A stretch of 64,000 nucleotides of DNA from Bradyrhizobium barranii subsp. barranii (GTDB lineage: Bacteria > Pseudomonadota > Alphaproteobacteria > Rhizobiales > Xanthobacteraceae). Shown one piece after another: positions 30,036 through 38,400 of this stretch (positions are counted from its first letter, which is position 1; each line of letters opens with the position of its first letter). Position numbers and translations under genes: made by a program. The DNA lies in the NCBI RefSeq assembly GCF_017565645.3, contig NZ_CP086136.1, forward strand, positions 3,021,501-3,085,500. Direction: 5' to 3'. The notes beneath the pieces were generated by a model. The model worked only from the letters and a program-made list of their open reading frames with translations, had not been told where the DNA came from and made no database searches.

Positions 30036-30355
30036 TTTTTTGCGGCGACGTCCTTGAGCATGGCGTTGTCGAGCATTGCTTCGGCCAAGAGCTTCTTCAG
30101 CTTGGCGTTCTCGTCCTCCAACGCCTTGAGCCGCTTGGCGTCGGACACCTCCAGACCACCGTACCGGGCCTTCCATTTGTAGAACCTTGCGCTGGAGATC
30201 CCGTGTTTGCGGCAGACATCAGCCGTCGCCGCACCCGCCTCCTGCTCCCGCAAAATCCCGATGATCTGTTTCTGTATTCGGTCTGCTTCTGTCAATCCCT
30301 TAAGAGCGCGTGCCGCGGGTACCTTGCTTCTGTTCGTGGTCGGCAAAGCCGCCAC
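30029..30355 (-). CDS. IS3-family (IS407-like) OrfA, orphaned
   Basis: An open 108-aa frame whose recognisable part begins near LTEADRIQKQIIGILREQEA, with helix-turn-helix TADVCRKHGISSARFYKWKARYGG and a leucine-zipper-like tail LKALEDENAKLKKLLAEAML. The first 20 residues are probably not coding; a TTG near 30298 is a likelier start. Its catalytic partner is truncated, so the element is dead. Confidence 0.8.
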   Translation of the reverse strand: MAALPTTNRSKVPAARALKGLTEADRIQKQIIGILREQEAGAATADVCRKHGISSARFYKWKARYGGLEVSDAKRLKALEDENAKLKKLLAEAMLDNAMLKDVAAKKW

Positions 30356-30495
30356 ACGATGGGATTCGGTTGAATGGTCGGTTCAAGCTCTTCGGCGTAG
30401 TCAGCCGCCTGGAGGGCGGACGCCACGACAGATCATACGAACTCGACCATCCCCACGCCCCGCGACGGGCGTCTCTTGGGATGGCGATGGCGTCC

Positions 30496-31515
30496 TTACG
30501 CCACCGCCGTCCATCGGAATTCGGTTCCATCAACCCACATTCGGTGAAGGACGACCGCCATCTTTCTGGCCAGCGCGACCTTCGCACGCTTGCTTCCTTG
30601 CCGGTGGGCAACACGCACCGCCCAAGCCTTCATCGGAGACCATCGGGTTGATGGCCTGAGAACAACGTTGGCAGCTTCGAACAGGGCTGTGCGCGTCTCT
30701 CCATCTCCGACTTTTGTGATCCGTCCCACCCGATCAACCTCGCCAGATTGGTATCGCCGGGGCGTTAACCCGAGATAGGCCCCGACGGATTGGGAATGCA
30801 GGAATCGCCTAGGATCGTCCACAGTGGAGCGGAAGGTCAACGCAGAGACCGGGCCGATCCCCGGCATCGTCATCAAGAGCCGACAAGCCGGGTCACTGCG
30901 CACGACCTTCAGAACCAGACGATGCAGTCGGGCGTACTCCCGCATCAGCGCTTCGCGTCCGGCAAGCAGCGGATTCATGATCGCCTCCAGCAAGGCGTCA
31001 TCGCCCACCAACTCACGAACTCGCGTCGCGAACAGAGTCCGCGAGACGACTCCGACTTTGAGACCGAGCGGACGCAGAAGTCCGCGGATGACCTGCTCTG
31101 CGGCAGCGATGGAGCGGATGATATGCTTGCGAGCCGCGGCCAGCGTCCGCGCCCTTTGGCTGCCGATGCTCTTGACGTGAACAGGCTTGAACCATCCCGT
31201 TCTCACCACCTGCGCGATCCCACGGGCGTCATTCCGATCGGTCTTCACCGGCATGGCCGAAAGTGCCGCCTTAACCTGGCGGGCTTCCAAACTGACGGCC
31301 GGCAGCCCCAGTTCGATTAGATTTGCGGTCAGCCATTCTGACGTCGGTCCTGCCTCAAGGCCCACCCGTTCAACTTGACCAGCCCATGGTTCGAGGTACT
31401 GCACAATCGATGGCGCGTCCGCCAAGGTGGTTCCCTCCCGGATAAGCTTTCCGGTCTCGTCCACCGCACATACCGCAACGGAATTCAGCGAAACATCGAG
31501 GCCGACGTAGATCAT
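30496..31515 (-). CDS. IS110-family transposase, intact
   Basis: A 339-aa DEDD transposase/recombinase: YVGLDVSLNSVAVC, VGLEAGPTSEWL, VKTDRNDARGIAQVV, and the C-terminal transposase_20 domain LLMTMPGIGPVSALTFRSTV with YLGLTPRRYQSGEV. The start has a good ribosome site (GGAGAAAAGTC-ATG). IS110 elements have no classical inverted repeats, so ends were not defined. Structured non-coding sequence lies on both sides (30360-30495 and 31516-31646), as expected for this family. It is one of the few complete transposases in the window and appears to have truncated a FAH-family gene. Confidence 0.93.
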   Translation of the reverse strand: MIYVGLDVSLNSVAVCAVDETGKLIREGTTLADAPSIVQYLEPWAGQVERVGLEAGPTSEWLTANLIELGLPAVSLEARQVKAALSAMPVKTDRNDARGIAQVVRTGWFKPVHVKSIGSQRARTLAAARKHIIRSIAAAEQVIRGLLRPLGLKVGVVSRTLFATRVRELVGDDALLEAIMNPLLAGREALMREYARLHRLVLKVVRSDPACRLLMTMPGIGPVSALTFRSTVDDPRRFLHSQSVGAYLGLTPRRYQSGEVDRVGRITKVGDGETRTALFEAANVVLRPSTRWSPMKAWAVRVAHRQGSKRAKVALARKMAVVLHRMWVDGTEFRWTAVA

Positions 31516-31646
31516 GACTTTTCTCCTTCGGATGGAGTAGGTCCGTGATCATCAGCCAAAACGTGCCGCGCGGCAAATAGGTCAGGCGATCGGGACCGAA
31601 TACCCCATCTCTTCCGTGAACCGACTTGGTTTCATGGTCCATCTCC

Positions 31647-31880
31647 TCAGAGGTGACGGACTCTAACTGCCGCCCGCAAATTGCCGAGAGCTTCCAGAGC
31701 AGAATCCCAGTTTCGAAGAAGTTCGAGAACGCTCTTGCCCGCCAAGAGCTCGCGGCTGGTTGCGGGGCAGATGCGAATGAGATCGTCGAGCGCCGCAACA
31801 CGTTCGCCGATGGCCAAGCCCGCTCGCGGCGTCTCGGCACCACGGCGGAAAGTGGCTACTGCGTATTCATGCAGCGTCAT
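31647..31880 (-). pseudogene. N-terminal fragment of a fumarylacetoacetate hydrolase-family gene
   Basis: The 77 aa (YAVATFRRGAETPRAGLAIG, then RVAALDDL and LRNWDSALEAL) resemble the N-terminal domain of FAH-family hydrolases; the catalytic C-terminal domain is missing. The start overlaps the stop of the upstream substrate-binding gene (ATGA), so they were one operon. The break just precedes the IS110 element, which probably removed the rest. Confidence in the family is moderate because only a weakly conserved domain remains. Confidence 0.6.
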
Positions 31881-32755
31881 CGGTTGGGCTCCCGTGAATA
31901 GCCGGCACTGTCGAAGAGACTGGAATCGACCAGATCTGAATAGGTAACATTGGCCCCGCGCAACCTCGCACGCTCGCGTTGGGCAATGAGGAGGGCGACA
32001 CCGTCCCGGTCCGGAACGAGCGACCTGGGTAGAATTTCGATCATCGCTTCAGCAGAGGGACTCGACATGCCGGCCTCAATGAGATGCGAGACGGCGATTT
32101 TCCTACTTGTCAGCGCCCGCGCCCGCGCGTGATCCAGTGCCGCTTGCCAAGCGATCACACCGGCGCGAACGCGATCGTCTGAGCTGCGCCGCACGACCAG
32201 CCCTTGGCCGGGAAATGCAGGATAGCGATCGTTCACGCGTGACAGCACTCGCGCCCCCTGTGCGATGGCCGTGCCGTCGAAGGGGGGCCCGAGCAGGGTG
32301 GCGTCCCCTTCTCCGGCCAATAAACTCTGGTATCGTTCACGCACGCCGCCGGCAGCTTTGAGTGCATACGATCCGCTCGGCAATCCGGCATCGTCCAGCA
32401 ACGCTCTGGCGGCCACCACGAAACCGTTCTTCGTCGAATCGACGAGAAGCTTGCCGCCTCTCAAGTCTTCGATTTCGGAAACGTCCGCACCGGCAATCAG
32501 GGAGAGGGGAGTCGTCTGCTCGACTTGCGCGATGATACAGAGATCTCGTCCGAAGTCGCGCATCCTCCAGTCCATCACATTGTCCATGGCAGTGACGACT
32601 GCATCTGCCGCCCCGCTCACGAGAGCCACGAACTGCTCATCGGAGGATTTTGTTGCAATGCCGTCAATTCGCGGGCGCGCCGGCGTCGATCGCGTGCTGG
32701 CGCGCGCCAGGATCGAGATTGCGGGCTCGACAAACCAATTGACGGTGATTTGCAT
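31877..32755 (-). CDS. NMT1/TauA-like substrate-binding protein without signal peptide
   Basis: A 292-aa protein starting MQITVNWFVEPAISILARAS with no hydrophobic export signal. The body has periplasmic-binding-protein features: LVSGAADAVVTAMDNVMDWR, DLRGGKLLVDSTKNGFVVAA and LLGPPFDGTAIAQGARVL. Such cytosolic-looking homologues sometimes act as enzymes or ligand sensors rather than transport proteins. A palindrome identical in core to the TetR-cluster operators lies 36 bp upstream. Confidence 0.75.
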   Translation of the reverse strand: MQITVNWFVEPAISILARASTRSTPARPRIDGIATKSSDEQFVALVSGAADAVVTAMDNVMDWRMRDFGRDLCIIAQVEQTTPLSLIAGADVSEIEDLRGGKLLVDSTKNGFVVAARALLDDAGLPSGSYALKAAGGVRERYQSLLAGEGDATLLGPPFDGTAIAQGARVLSRVNDRYPAFPGQGLVVRRSSDDRVRAGVIAWQAALDHARARALTSRKIAVSHLIEAGMSSPSAEAMIEILPRSLVPDRDGVALLIAQRERARLRGANVTYSDLVDSSLFDSAGYSREPNR

Positions 32756-32790
32756 TCCTCGTCACTCCTCCCGCCGAGGAGAGCTAAACG

Positions 32791-32803
32791 AAACGTATCG
32801 TTG
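32791..32803. promoter_or_regulatory. candidate TetR operator (AAACGTATCGTTG)
   Basis: Differs by one base from the perfect palindrome AAACG-TAT-CGTTT found upstream of the MFS gene at 52282, and matches the core at 49655-49678. It lies 36 bp before the substrate-binding gene. Three such sites, each upstream of a catabolic/transport transcription unit, support a shared regulator. Confidence 0.65.
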
Positions 32804-32841
32804 TGTAAAGAACGCGCCGGAATAGCTTTGCTGCCCCGCGG

Positions 32842-33765
32842 CTACTTCTTCTGCATCTTAGCGGCGGCTTTCTTGAAGATGTCCCGTATCCAAATAATGC
32901 CGGGGTCGCGGCTGCGATAGTGGTGCCACTGCATCTGCTGCTCGAACCGCTCCATCGGGAACGGGAGCTCGAGGACTGAAATGGAGAGGTGACGTGCCCA
33001 GAGTTGCGCGGTGCGGCGATGGACGACCGCTATGCGGTCGGTCCCGACAACAAGGTGCGGTACGGAAGAAAAAGCGAAGGTCGAGATCTCCGTCCGCCGC
33101 GTGATCCCCAATTGATCCAGGAGAACGGAATCGAGCGCGCCCCCCGTCGGCGAGGAAAGATATCGCACGTGACCTGCGGCTGCGAACGCCTTCCGGGTGA
33201 GCGGTTCTCGGCCGTACTTGCCGCGACGCCATGCCACGTAACAATAATCGTCGTCGAACAGCTTGATCGACGGGTGTTCCGGTGAACAAACGATACGCGG
33301 CGCGAGCAGAAGATCCGCCTCACCCCGTTCCAGATAGACGTTGGGTCGATCCGTCTGCCGCAAGAAATGGAAGCGGATGTGATCGCCGAAGGGGGCCGTG
33401 AGCTCGAGTACCGGCGGAATGATGGTGTGAAGCGAGTAGTCGGAGACGAGCAGGCGGAATTCACGGCTCGCCTGTTTGGGATCGAAATCAGGCTTCTTGG
33501 CCAAAGCGGCCTCGATGCGCGTGAGCACGTCGGCGATTTCGGGGCGCAGTATTTCGGCGCGTACGGTCAGTTCCATTTTTTGACCAACGCGAACGAGCAG
33601 CGGATCGTCGAAATATTGCCGAAGCCGGCCAAGGGCGTTGCTCATCGCGGACTGGCTGAGGTTCATGCGCTCTGCCGTCTGGCTGATGGACTTTGTGACA
33701 ATCAGGTGGTCGAGCGCGACGAGCAAGTTGAGATCGAGATTGTTCAACCGCAACTTTACCTCCAA
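32842..33765 (-). CDS. LysR-family regulator, NodD/NahR-like subgroup
   Basis: A 307-aa DNA-binding regulator with winged helix-turn-helix LDLNLLVALDHLIVTKSISQ, TAERMNLSQSAMSNALGRLR and a LysR substrate-binding domain. The opening LDLNLLVALD and the C-terminal PFPMERFEQQMQWHHY tail recall NodD, NahR and LinR, which respond to aromatic inducers. The open frame begins at a TTG, but GGAGGT lies inside it, so translation may start 4-6 codons later at another TTG. It is divergent from the extradiol-dioxygenase-like gene, with two ATC-N9-GAT repeats between them, so it probably controls that operon. Confidence 0.92.
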   Translation of the reverse strand: MEVKLRLNNLDLNLLVALDHLIVTKSISQTAERMNLSQSAMSNALGRLRQYFDDPLLVRVGQKMELTVRAEILRPEIADVLTRIEAALAKKPDFDPKQASREFRLLVSDYSLHTIIPPVLELTAPFGDHIRFHFLRQTDRPNVYLERGEADLLLAPRIVCSPEHPSIKLFDDDYCYVAWRRGKYGREPLTRKAFAAAGHVRYLSSPTGGALDSVLLDQLGITRRTEISTFAFSSVPHLVVGTDRIAVVHRRTAQLWARHLSISVLELPFPMERFEQQMQWHHYRSRDPGIIWIRDIFKKAAAKMQKK

Positions 33766-33772
33766 TTTATTG

Positions 33773-33814
33773 ATCTGATGAATAGATATGATTTAAACTA
33801 TCCATTTTCTTGAT
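33773..33814. promoter_or_regulatory. two ATC-N9-GAT repeats (nod-box-like LysR binding site)
   Basis: ATC-N9-GAT occurs at 33773-33787 and again at 33800-33814, in the 143-bp divergent gap between the NodD-like regulator and the VOC gene. ATC-N9-GAT is the recognised half-structure of rhizobial nod boxes, where two copies are 22 bp apart; here the spacing is 27 bp. It probably serves both autoregulation and activation. Confidence 0.6.
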
Positions 33815-33908
33815 GAATTGCCAGGGCATATGCTGATGTCTCGGATCACCCGCGCAATGCGCTCCTTGGATTGGCGGGTTCCGACAAAGATAATGGAGGA
33901 GGAAAGCC

Positions 33909-34832
33909 TTGAAAATCGTCGGCCCCGATGAGCTTGTGTTCGGTGTTGATAGTGTGGAGGCGTGCGCCGCGTTCATCACCGATTTTGGATTGAAACATGT
34001 CGGTGAGAAGGACGGCTCCGGGCTTTACGAGGCCCTCGATGGAACGGGCTTGTCGATCTATCCCAAGGATGATCCCAGCCTGCCGCCGCCGCTGCCGACC
34101 AGCAACATGCTCAGAAAGACGATTTATGGCGTCGAGGATCAGCAGACCCTGGATCAGATCAAGGATGAACTCAGCAAGGACCGTCAAGTCCAGGTTCGGC
34201 CGGATGGTACGGTTGAAGCGGTGGACGACTTAGGGTTCGCGCTCGGCTTCCGCATTACGCGGCGCCGCCAGCTGACCCTGCTGCCGGAGCGCATCAATTC
34301 GCCCGGTGCTGCTCCCCAGCGTGGCTTCAACGAAATCGGCGCTAATGAGGACGCCGCGGCGTTGCCGCGAACCCTGTCGCACGTCGTCTATTTCGTGCCC
34401 GATGCGGCAAAGATGGAGGCCTTCTACATCCAGCGTCTTGGGTTTGCCGTGATGGACCGGTTCACCGGGGGCGGTCCATTCCTGCGCCCAGCTTCGAACA
34501 CCGATCATCACACGCTATTCCTGATCCAAACCCCGGAATACATGAAAGGGATCGAGCATTTTGCATTCCACATGCAAGGTCCGACGGAATTGATGCTTGC
34601 CGGATCGCGAATGGTGAAGAAGGGATACCAGTCGTTCTGGGGACCGGGTCGCCACAAGTTCGGCTCCAACTGGTTCTGGTATTTCAACAGCCCAATGGGT
34701 ACCCACGCTGAATTCGACGCTGATATGGATGTCTTCGATGATAAGTGGGAGCCGCGCGTCTTGCCGATGAGGACCGAGCATTCTCAGATCTTCCTGCTGG
34801 AGCATGGGGAAAAATGGGCTCCGGGCGGCTAG
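33909..34832 (+). CDS. VOC-family extradiol-dioxygenase-like protein
   Basis: A 307-aa two-domain vicinal-oxygen-chelate protein. The C-terminal domain shows candidate metal ligands: His in RTLSHVVYFVPDAAKMEAFY, His in KGIEHFAFHMQG and Glu in PMGTHAEFDADMD, the 2-His-1-Glu layout of type I extradiol ring-cleavage dioxygenases. The N-terminal domain is a degenerate repeat. The TTG start follows GGAGGAGG at good spacing. It probably opens a dihydroxylated aromatic ring in the pathway encoded downstream. Confidence 0.8.
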   Translation: MKIVGPDELVFGVDSVEACAAFITDFGLKHVGEKDGSGLYEALDGTGLSIYPKDDPSLPPPLPTSNMLRKTIYGVEDQQTLDQIKDELSKDRQVQVRPDGTVEAVDDLGFALGFRITRRRQLTLLPERINSPGAAPQRGFNEIGANEDAAALPRTLSHVVYFVPDAAKMEAFYIQRLGFAVMDRFTGGGPFLRPASNTDHHTLFLIQTPEYMKGIEHFAFHMQGPTELMLAGSRMVKKGYQSFWGPGRHKFGSNWFWYFNSPMGTHAEFDADMDVFDDKWEPRVLPMRTEHSQIFLLEHGEKWAPGG

Positions 34833-34958
34833 GTCGCGGCGGGTACCAACGGGTGCGGGAGTAGGGGGCCGCGCCCGTATTCTTGTTCCGTGAAAATGCA
34901 AGGCAGCATGCTTACACAATGATGCGGAAATTTCCTCTACCGCTGCGCGGGGCCTGAT

Positions 34959-35360
34959 TTGAGCGCGGACAAAACGAAGCCGCTAACCAAAGTGCTATGC
35001 TGTCTTTCGGATCTGGAGGACGGTGAGGCTCGCGGGTTCGACCCTTTCAAAATAGGGCGCGACACCGTGTTCGTCGTGCGCAGGAGCGACAAGGTCTATG
35101 CCTATCGGGACGTATGTCCGCACTATGGCAGCACGCCGCTTCCCTGGAAGAAGAACGCTTATCTGACCAGAGACGCGCAGCACATCTTCTGCAGCGCGCA
35201 TGGGGCAACGTTCGATATTGAAACCGGCACTTGCACACTGGGCCCGTGCCTGGGCCAATCGCTGACCTCAGTGCAGATCGCGATCTCCCAGGCGGGGGAG
35301 ATCCGGCTTTTCCTCGAACCGGAGGAGGGCCCGATCCGCACACCGGTTGCCACCGGCTGA
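34959..35360 (+). CDS. Rieske [2Fe-2S] ferredoxin-like protein
   Basis: A 133-aa protein with one Rieske domain: CPHYGSTPLPW and CSAHGATFDIETGTCTLGPC give the Cys-His pairs that bind the cluster (CSAH replaces the more usual CPWH). It probably passes electrons to an oxygenase; no terminal Rieske oxygenase alpha subunit lies in the window. TTG start at 34959 lacks a strong ribosome site. Same strand as the VOC gene, 126 bp away. Confidence 0.85.
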   Translation: MSADKTKPLTKVLCCLSDLEDGEARGFDPFKIGRDTVFVVRRSDKVYAYRDVCPHYGSTPLPWKKNAYLTRDAQHIFCSAHGATFDIETGTCTLGPCLGQSLTSVQIAISQAGEIRLFLEPEEGPIRTPVATG

Positions 35361-35415
35361 CCCCTCTGATCGCGATCACGTTCGCTCAGAAAGCTCGGCC
35401 TTGTCATTCGGCTGG

Positions 35416-35431
35416 AATTGGTTGATATTGG
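35416..35431. promoter_or_regulatory. AATTGG repeats just ahead of GntR gene
   Basis: AATTGGTTGAT followed one helical turn later by ATTGGG directly precedes the GntR start codon. The same AATTGGTYGAT unit recurs in the array at 36218-36283 downstream of this gene. Position overlapping the ribosome site suggests autorepression. Confidence 0.5.
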
Positions 35432-35435
35432 GCGG

Positions 35436-36134
35436 ATGAATGAAATCTCTGATTCCCGTCAACCCGCCATCGAAATCCTCCGGAGCTATCTGAAGGAGCG
35501 CGGCTTCCGCCCCAACGAACAATTGCCCCCCGAGCGCCAGCTCGCCGACGACCTGAACCTGACCCGTAGTCGCCTGCGCACGTCTCTGGCAAGGCTTGAA
35601 CGTGAGGGAGTGATCTGGAGGCATGTCGGGCAGGGTACGTTCATGAGCGCGCGGGCGGAAGCGCAGGGCTTGGCTCAGTTTACGGACGCCGGCCCAACCC
35701 TGGAAACCAACCCAGCTGAGATCCTGGAGACCAGGCTTACGCTAGAGCCGCAGATCGCCTTCCTTGCGGCGCAGCGCGCGACTGGCAGTGATGTCGAAAG
35801 GATCAAGGGAATCCTCGAAACATCGAAGGAAATAGAGGCTTGGGAGGAGTGGCGCGAACTCGACAAGGCGTTTCACCTCGCCATCGCGCAGGCTTCCAAG
35901 AACCAGCTGCTGCTGAAAATTCTGGTGATGATTCAGGAAAGCCAGACCCAGAGAAATTGGGGGCGGCTCTCCGACTTGCCGTCCGCGATTGCTAGGCGCA
36001 GCCATATTACGCACGAGCATGATGCGATCTTTCACGCCATCCAGTCGCGAGAAGCTCGCGATGCTGCGGTTCTCATGCGCCGACATCTCGAGGAAGTGCG
36101 CAAGGCCCTGCTGGGCCCGTTCGCGCCGATCTGA
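35436..36134 (+). CDS. GntR-family regulator, FadR/FCD subgroup
   Basis: A 232-aa regulator with an N-terminal winged helix (LRSYLKERGFRPNEQLPPER, LADDLNLTRSRLRTSLARLE, REGVIWRHVGQGTFM) and an all-helical FCD effector domain. The potential metal-site residues include the D in ELDKAFHLAIA and H in SHITHEHDAIFHAI. The ATG at 35436 is preferred to a TTG six codons earlier. FadR-type regulators usually repress carboxylate catabolism and are relieved by an organic acid. AATTGG arrays flank the gene on both sides. Confidence 0.9.
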   Translation: MNEISDSRQPAIEILRSYLKERGFRPNEQLPPERQLADDLNLTRSRLRTSLARLEREGVIWRHVGQGTFMSARAEAQGLAQFTDAGPTLETNPAEILETRLTLEPQIAFLAAQRATGSDVERIKGILETSKEIEAWEEWRELDKAFHLAIAQASKNQLLLKILVMIQESQTQRNWGRLSDLPSAIARRSHITHEHDAIFHAIQSREARDAAVLMRRHLEEVRKALLGPFAPI

Positions 36135-36217
36135 CCCCAAACGTAAGCCTCGCAGTATCCTTGTATCGGCATCGGGCCCCGTGCCCGCCGATTGCTATTC
36201 CGATTGGGCCAACGCTC

Positions 36218-36283
36218 AAATTGGTTGATTGACTCTTCCAAATTGGTCGATTATTGATCTTAATTGGGTGGTAATTGGTTATA
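36218..36283. promoter_or_regulatory. array of four AATTGG direct repeats in helical phase
   Basis: AATTGG begins at 36219, 36241, 36262 and 36273, that is at 22-, 21- and 11-bp steps, all close to whole helical turns. The first two are the longer AAATTGGTYGATT. The array ends 14 bp before the predicted TTG start of the cyclodeaminase-like gene, so it overlaps its promoter region. Likely operator for the adjacent GntR protein. Confidence 0.65.
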
Positions 36284-36296
36284 CAAGGATTGGGCC

Positions 36297-37295
36297 TTGA
36301 CGGTATCAAATGCGGCCGTGAGCTTCGTGCCGGCCTCGGCAGTTTTGGAAATCCTGGATTGGAAACAGGTCATCGAAAGCCTGTCTCGCGCCTATTCCGT
36401 GCCGCACGGGCCGATGGTCAGTCCGCTTCGGACGGTGGCGCGGAATGGCCGGATTTGGCTCAGAAGCCTGACGGCGATTCCACCGGGCGCTCGCTTCATG
36501 GGCGGCAAGCTGTTCGGCATGGGGCCGAAGCCGGCGATCAACTATCTGATCCCACTGTTTGAGCAGGAAACCGGCGAGCTCCGCGCGCTTGTCGATGGAG
36601 CGTTCATCACCAGCTTCCGCACCGCCTCTACCTCCGCGGCAGCCCTCGACGTGCTCGCACCGAAAGAGGATTTGGTCATTGGCATGATTGGTAGCGGCCA
36701 GGAGGCCGTAGCCCACGCCCGCGCCATTCACGCCATTCGCAGGATTGGCGAGCTGCGCATCTTTAGCCCCACGCCGGAAAGCAGGGCACGCTTTGCAAAA
36801 ACATTTCAGGCCGAGACCGGCGTCACTTGCGTCGCGGCAGATACGCCTGAGGATGCCGTAAGGCCGGCGACCCTCGTGGTCGCGGCAGCGCGCTCGCGCG
36901 ACGAGTCACCAATCCTGTACGGTGACTGGCTGGATAATTGCCGGGCCGTGGTCTCGGTCGGATCCACGGTCCCCGAACAGCGCGAAATCGACACCAGCGT
37001 GGTCGCGCGTTCTGATCTGATCGTGTGCGATGTGCTTGAGGAAGTCATGCACGAAACGGGTGACATGATCGCGGCGAAAAAAGCGGGCGTCAGCTTCGAA
37101 CAGAAATGCGTATCGCTCAACGATCTCTTGTGCGGAAAGGTCGCGGACAGGGTCAGAAGTGCGAGCATGCCGATGTTCAAGAGCGTCGGCGCCGGTATCC
37201 AGGACATCGTCTGCGCCGAGCTTGCTTATGAGCTTGCCGACAAAGCCCGTCGTCTCGTTCCGTTGCCGATCGAGTTCTACAGGAAGACGATCTAG
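36297..37295 (+). CDS. ornithine cyclodeaminase / mu-crystallin family protein
   Basis: A 332-aa NAD(P)-binding protein. The substrate domain has GGKLFGMGPK and GALRALVDGAFITSFRTAS-like ALVDGAFITSFRTASTSA, the Rossmann motif is IGMIGSGQEAVAHARAI, and VVSVGSTVPEQREID follows. Family members deaminate ornithine or reduce cyclic imines (ketimine reductase). TTG at 36297 is chosen because AGGA sits 7 bp ahead; a longer frame from 36264 would run through the AATTGG array. In this pathway it may handle an imine or amino-acid intermediate. Confidence 0.88.
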   Translation: MTVSNAAVSFVPASAVLEILDWKQVIESLSRAYSVPHGPMVSPLRTVARNGRIWLRSLTAIPPGARFMGGKLFGMGPKPAINYLIPLFEQETGELRALVDGAFITSFRTASTSAAALDVLAPKEDLVIGMIGSGQEAVAHARAIHAIRRIGELRIFSPTPESRARFAKTFQAETGVTCVAADTPEDAVRPATLVVAAARSRDESPILYGDWLDNCRAVVSVGSTVPEQREIDTSVVARSDLIVCDVLEEVMHETGDMIAAKKAGVSFEQKCVSLNDLLCGKVADRVRSASMPMFKSVGAGIQDIVCAELAYELADKARRLVPLPIEFYRKTI

Positions 37296-37370
37296 CGCAG
37301 AGCTCTGCGTCTCTCTTGGTGGAGTGTTGAGACTGGCCGTGCATGTTCGGCAGTCCGGGAGGAGATAGAA

Positions 37371-38387
37371 GTGGCCTCTTATTCGAAAAATGAAACACGC
37401 GGCTGGACTCGCGAAAGGATGATCGGTGCTGTGAACTGCACCATCCCTTCCTTCACCGGGGACATGAACGGCATCAACGAAACGGCGATTCGCCACGATG
37501 TCGCGCTCGCCAAGAAGCACGGCTTCGTCGGGTCGCTTGCCATCGGTGAAGTCAACATCACGCTTCCCGAATACGTCGATTTCGTCCGGATCATGAAGGA
37601 GGAGGCCGGCAAGGACTTCTACGTCATGCATCATGCAAGCTGGAATACACTCGAGCAGAACATCGAGGCCGTGCAGCTCGCTGAGCGTGCCGGAGCTGAC
37701 TACGTGCTCCTGACCTATCCCGCAAACTTTTATCCGCAGTCCGAAGATGAGATCTTCCAATACACCAAGGCGTTCTGTGATGCGACGAATCTCGGTGTCC
37801 TGCTGTTTCCGATGGCGATCTGGGGATTTTCTCGGCTGCATCCGGCCGACATCTCATCGAGTGTGATCCGGCGGATGCTGGACGCCTGCCCCAACATCGG
37901 CGCCATCAAGGCGGAGGGCGGCCATCCCTCGATCATGAGCGTGATCGAATGCCATCGGCTGTTCGGCGAAGAAGTGGTGATCTCGATGCCGCTGGAATGG
38001 GATCTCATCCCGTTGTCACAGCTATTTCCAATCCAGCTCTCGGCGACTTCGGACCACGAGTTCTGGGGCCCGCTGATCCCGCACGTCATGAAGCTGCTAC
38101 GCGAGCGCAAGTTCGACGAGGCGACCGAAATCTACTGGCGTATGCATCCGGCACGCAAGGTGAAGAACCAGATGACCCAGTCGATGACGGGTGCGTTCAT
38201 GCTGAACCGCATGCAGTGGAAATTTCAGGGTTGGTTGCAGGGCTACAATGGTGGCCCATTGCGCGGGCCGACGCCGAGGTTGCACGAAAATCACATGCTT
38301 GCGCTGCGCAACGCGCAACGGGCCTCAGGTCTTAATCCCAGTGAGGATCCGCTCCACGAGTACTTCATAGGCCGCAGTCCCTCCTGA
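37371..38387 (+). CDS. DapA-family (dihydrodipicolinate synthase-like) aldolase/lyase
   Basis: A 338-aa TIM-barrel enzyme. The Schiff-base Lys is expected in IGAIKAEGGHPS and the conserved Tyr in VLLTYPANFYPQSEDE. The GTG start follows GGGAGGAG. It is longer than true DapA (about 290 aa), close to the hydratase-aldolases of aromatic catabolism such as NahE, though it is clearly not NahE itself. Likely to split or hydrate a pyruvate-type intermediate, giving an aldehyde for the adjacent dehydrogenase. Confidence 0.85.
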   Translation: MASYSKNETRGWTRERMIGAVNCTIPSFTGDMNGINETAIRHDVALAKKHGFVGSLAIGEVNITLPEYVDFVRIMKEEAGKDFYVMHHASWNTLEQNIEAVQLAERAGADYVLLTYPANFYPQSEDEIFQYTKAFCDATNLGVLLFPMAIWGFSRLHPADISSSVIRRMLDACPNIGAIKAEGGHPSIMSVIECHRLFGEEVVISMPLEWDLIPLSQLFPIQLSATSDHEFWGPLIPHVMKLLRERKFDEATEIYWRMHPARKVKNQMTQSMTGAFMLNRMQWKFQGWLQGYNGGPLRGPTPRLHENHMLALRNAQRASGLNPSEDPLHEYFIGRSPS

Positions 38388-38400
38388 TCAGGACGAGGAC

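Noticed and set aside
16477..31515. Genomic island integrated at tRNA-Gln
   Set aside because: The IS-rich zone begins just after the tRNA, but no integrase gene and no second copy of the tRNA 3' end were recognised in the window, so an island boundary cannot be claimed.
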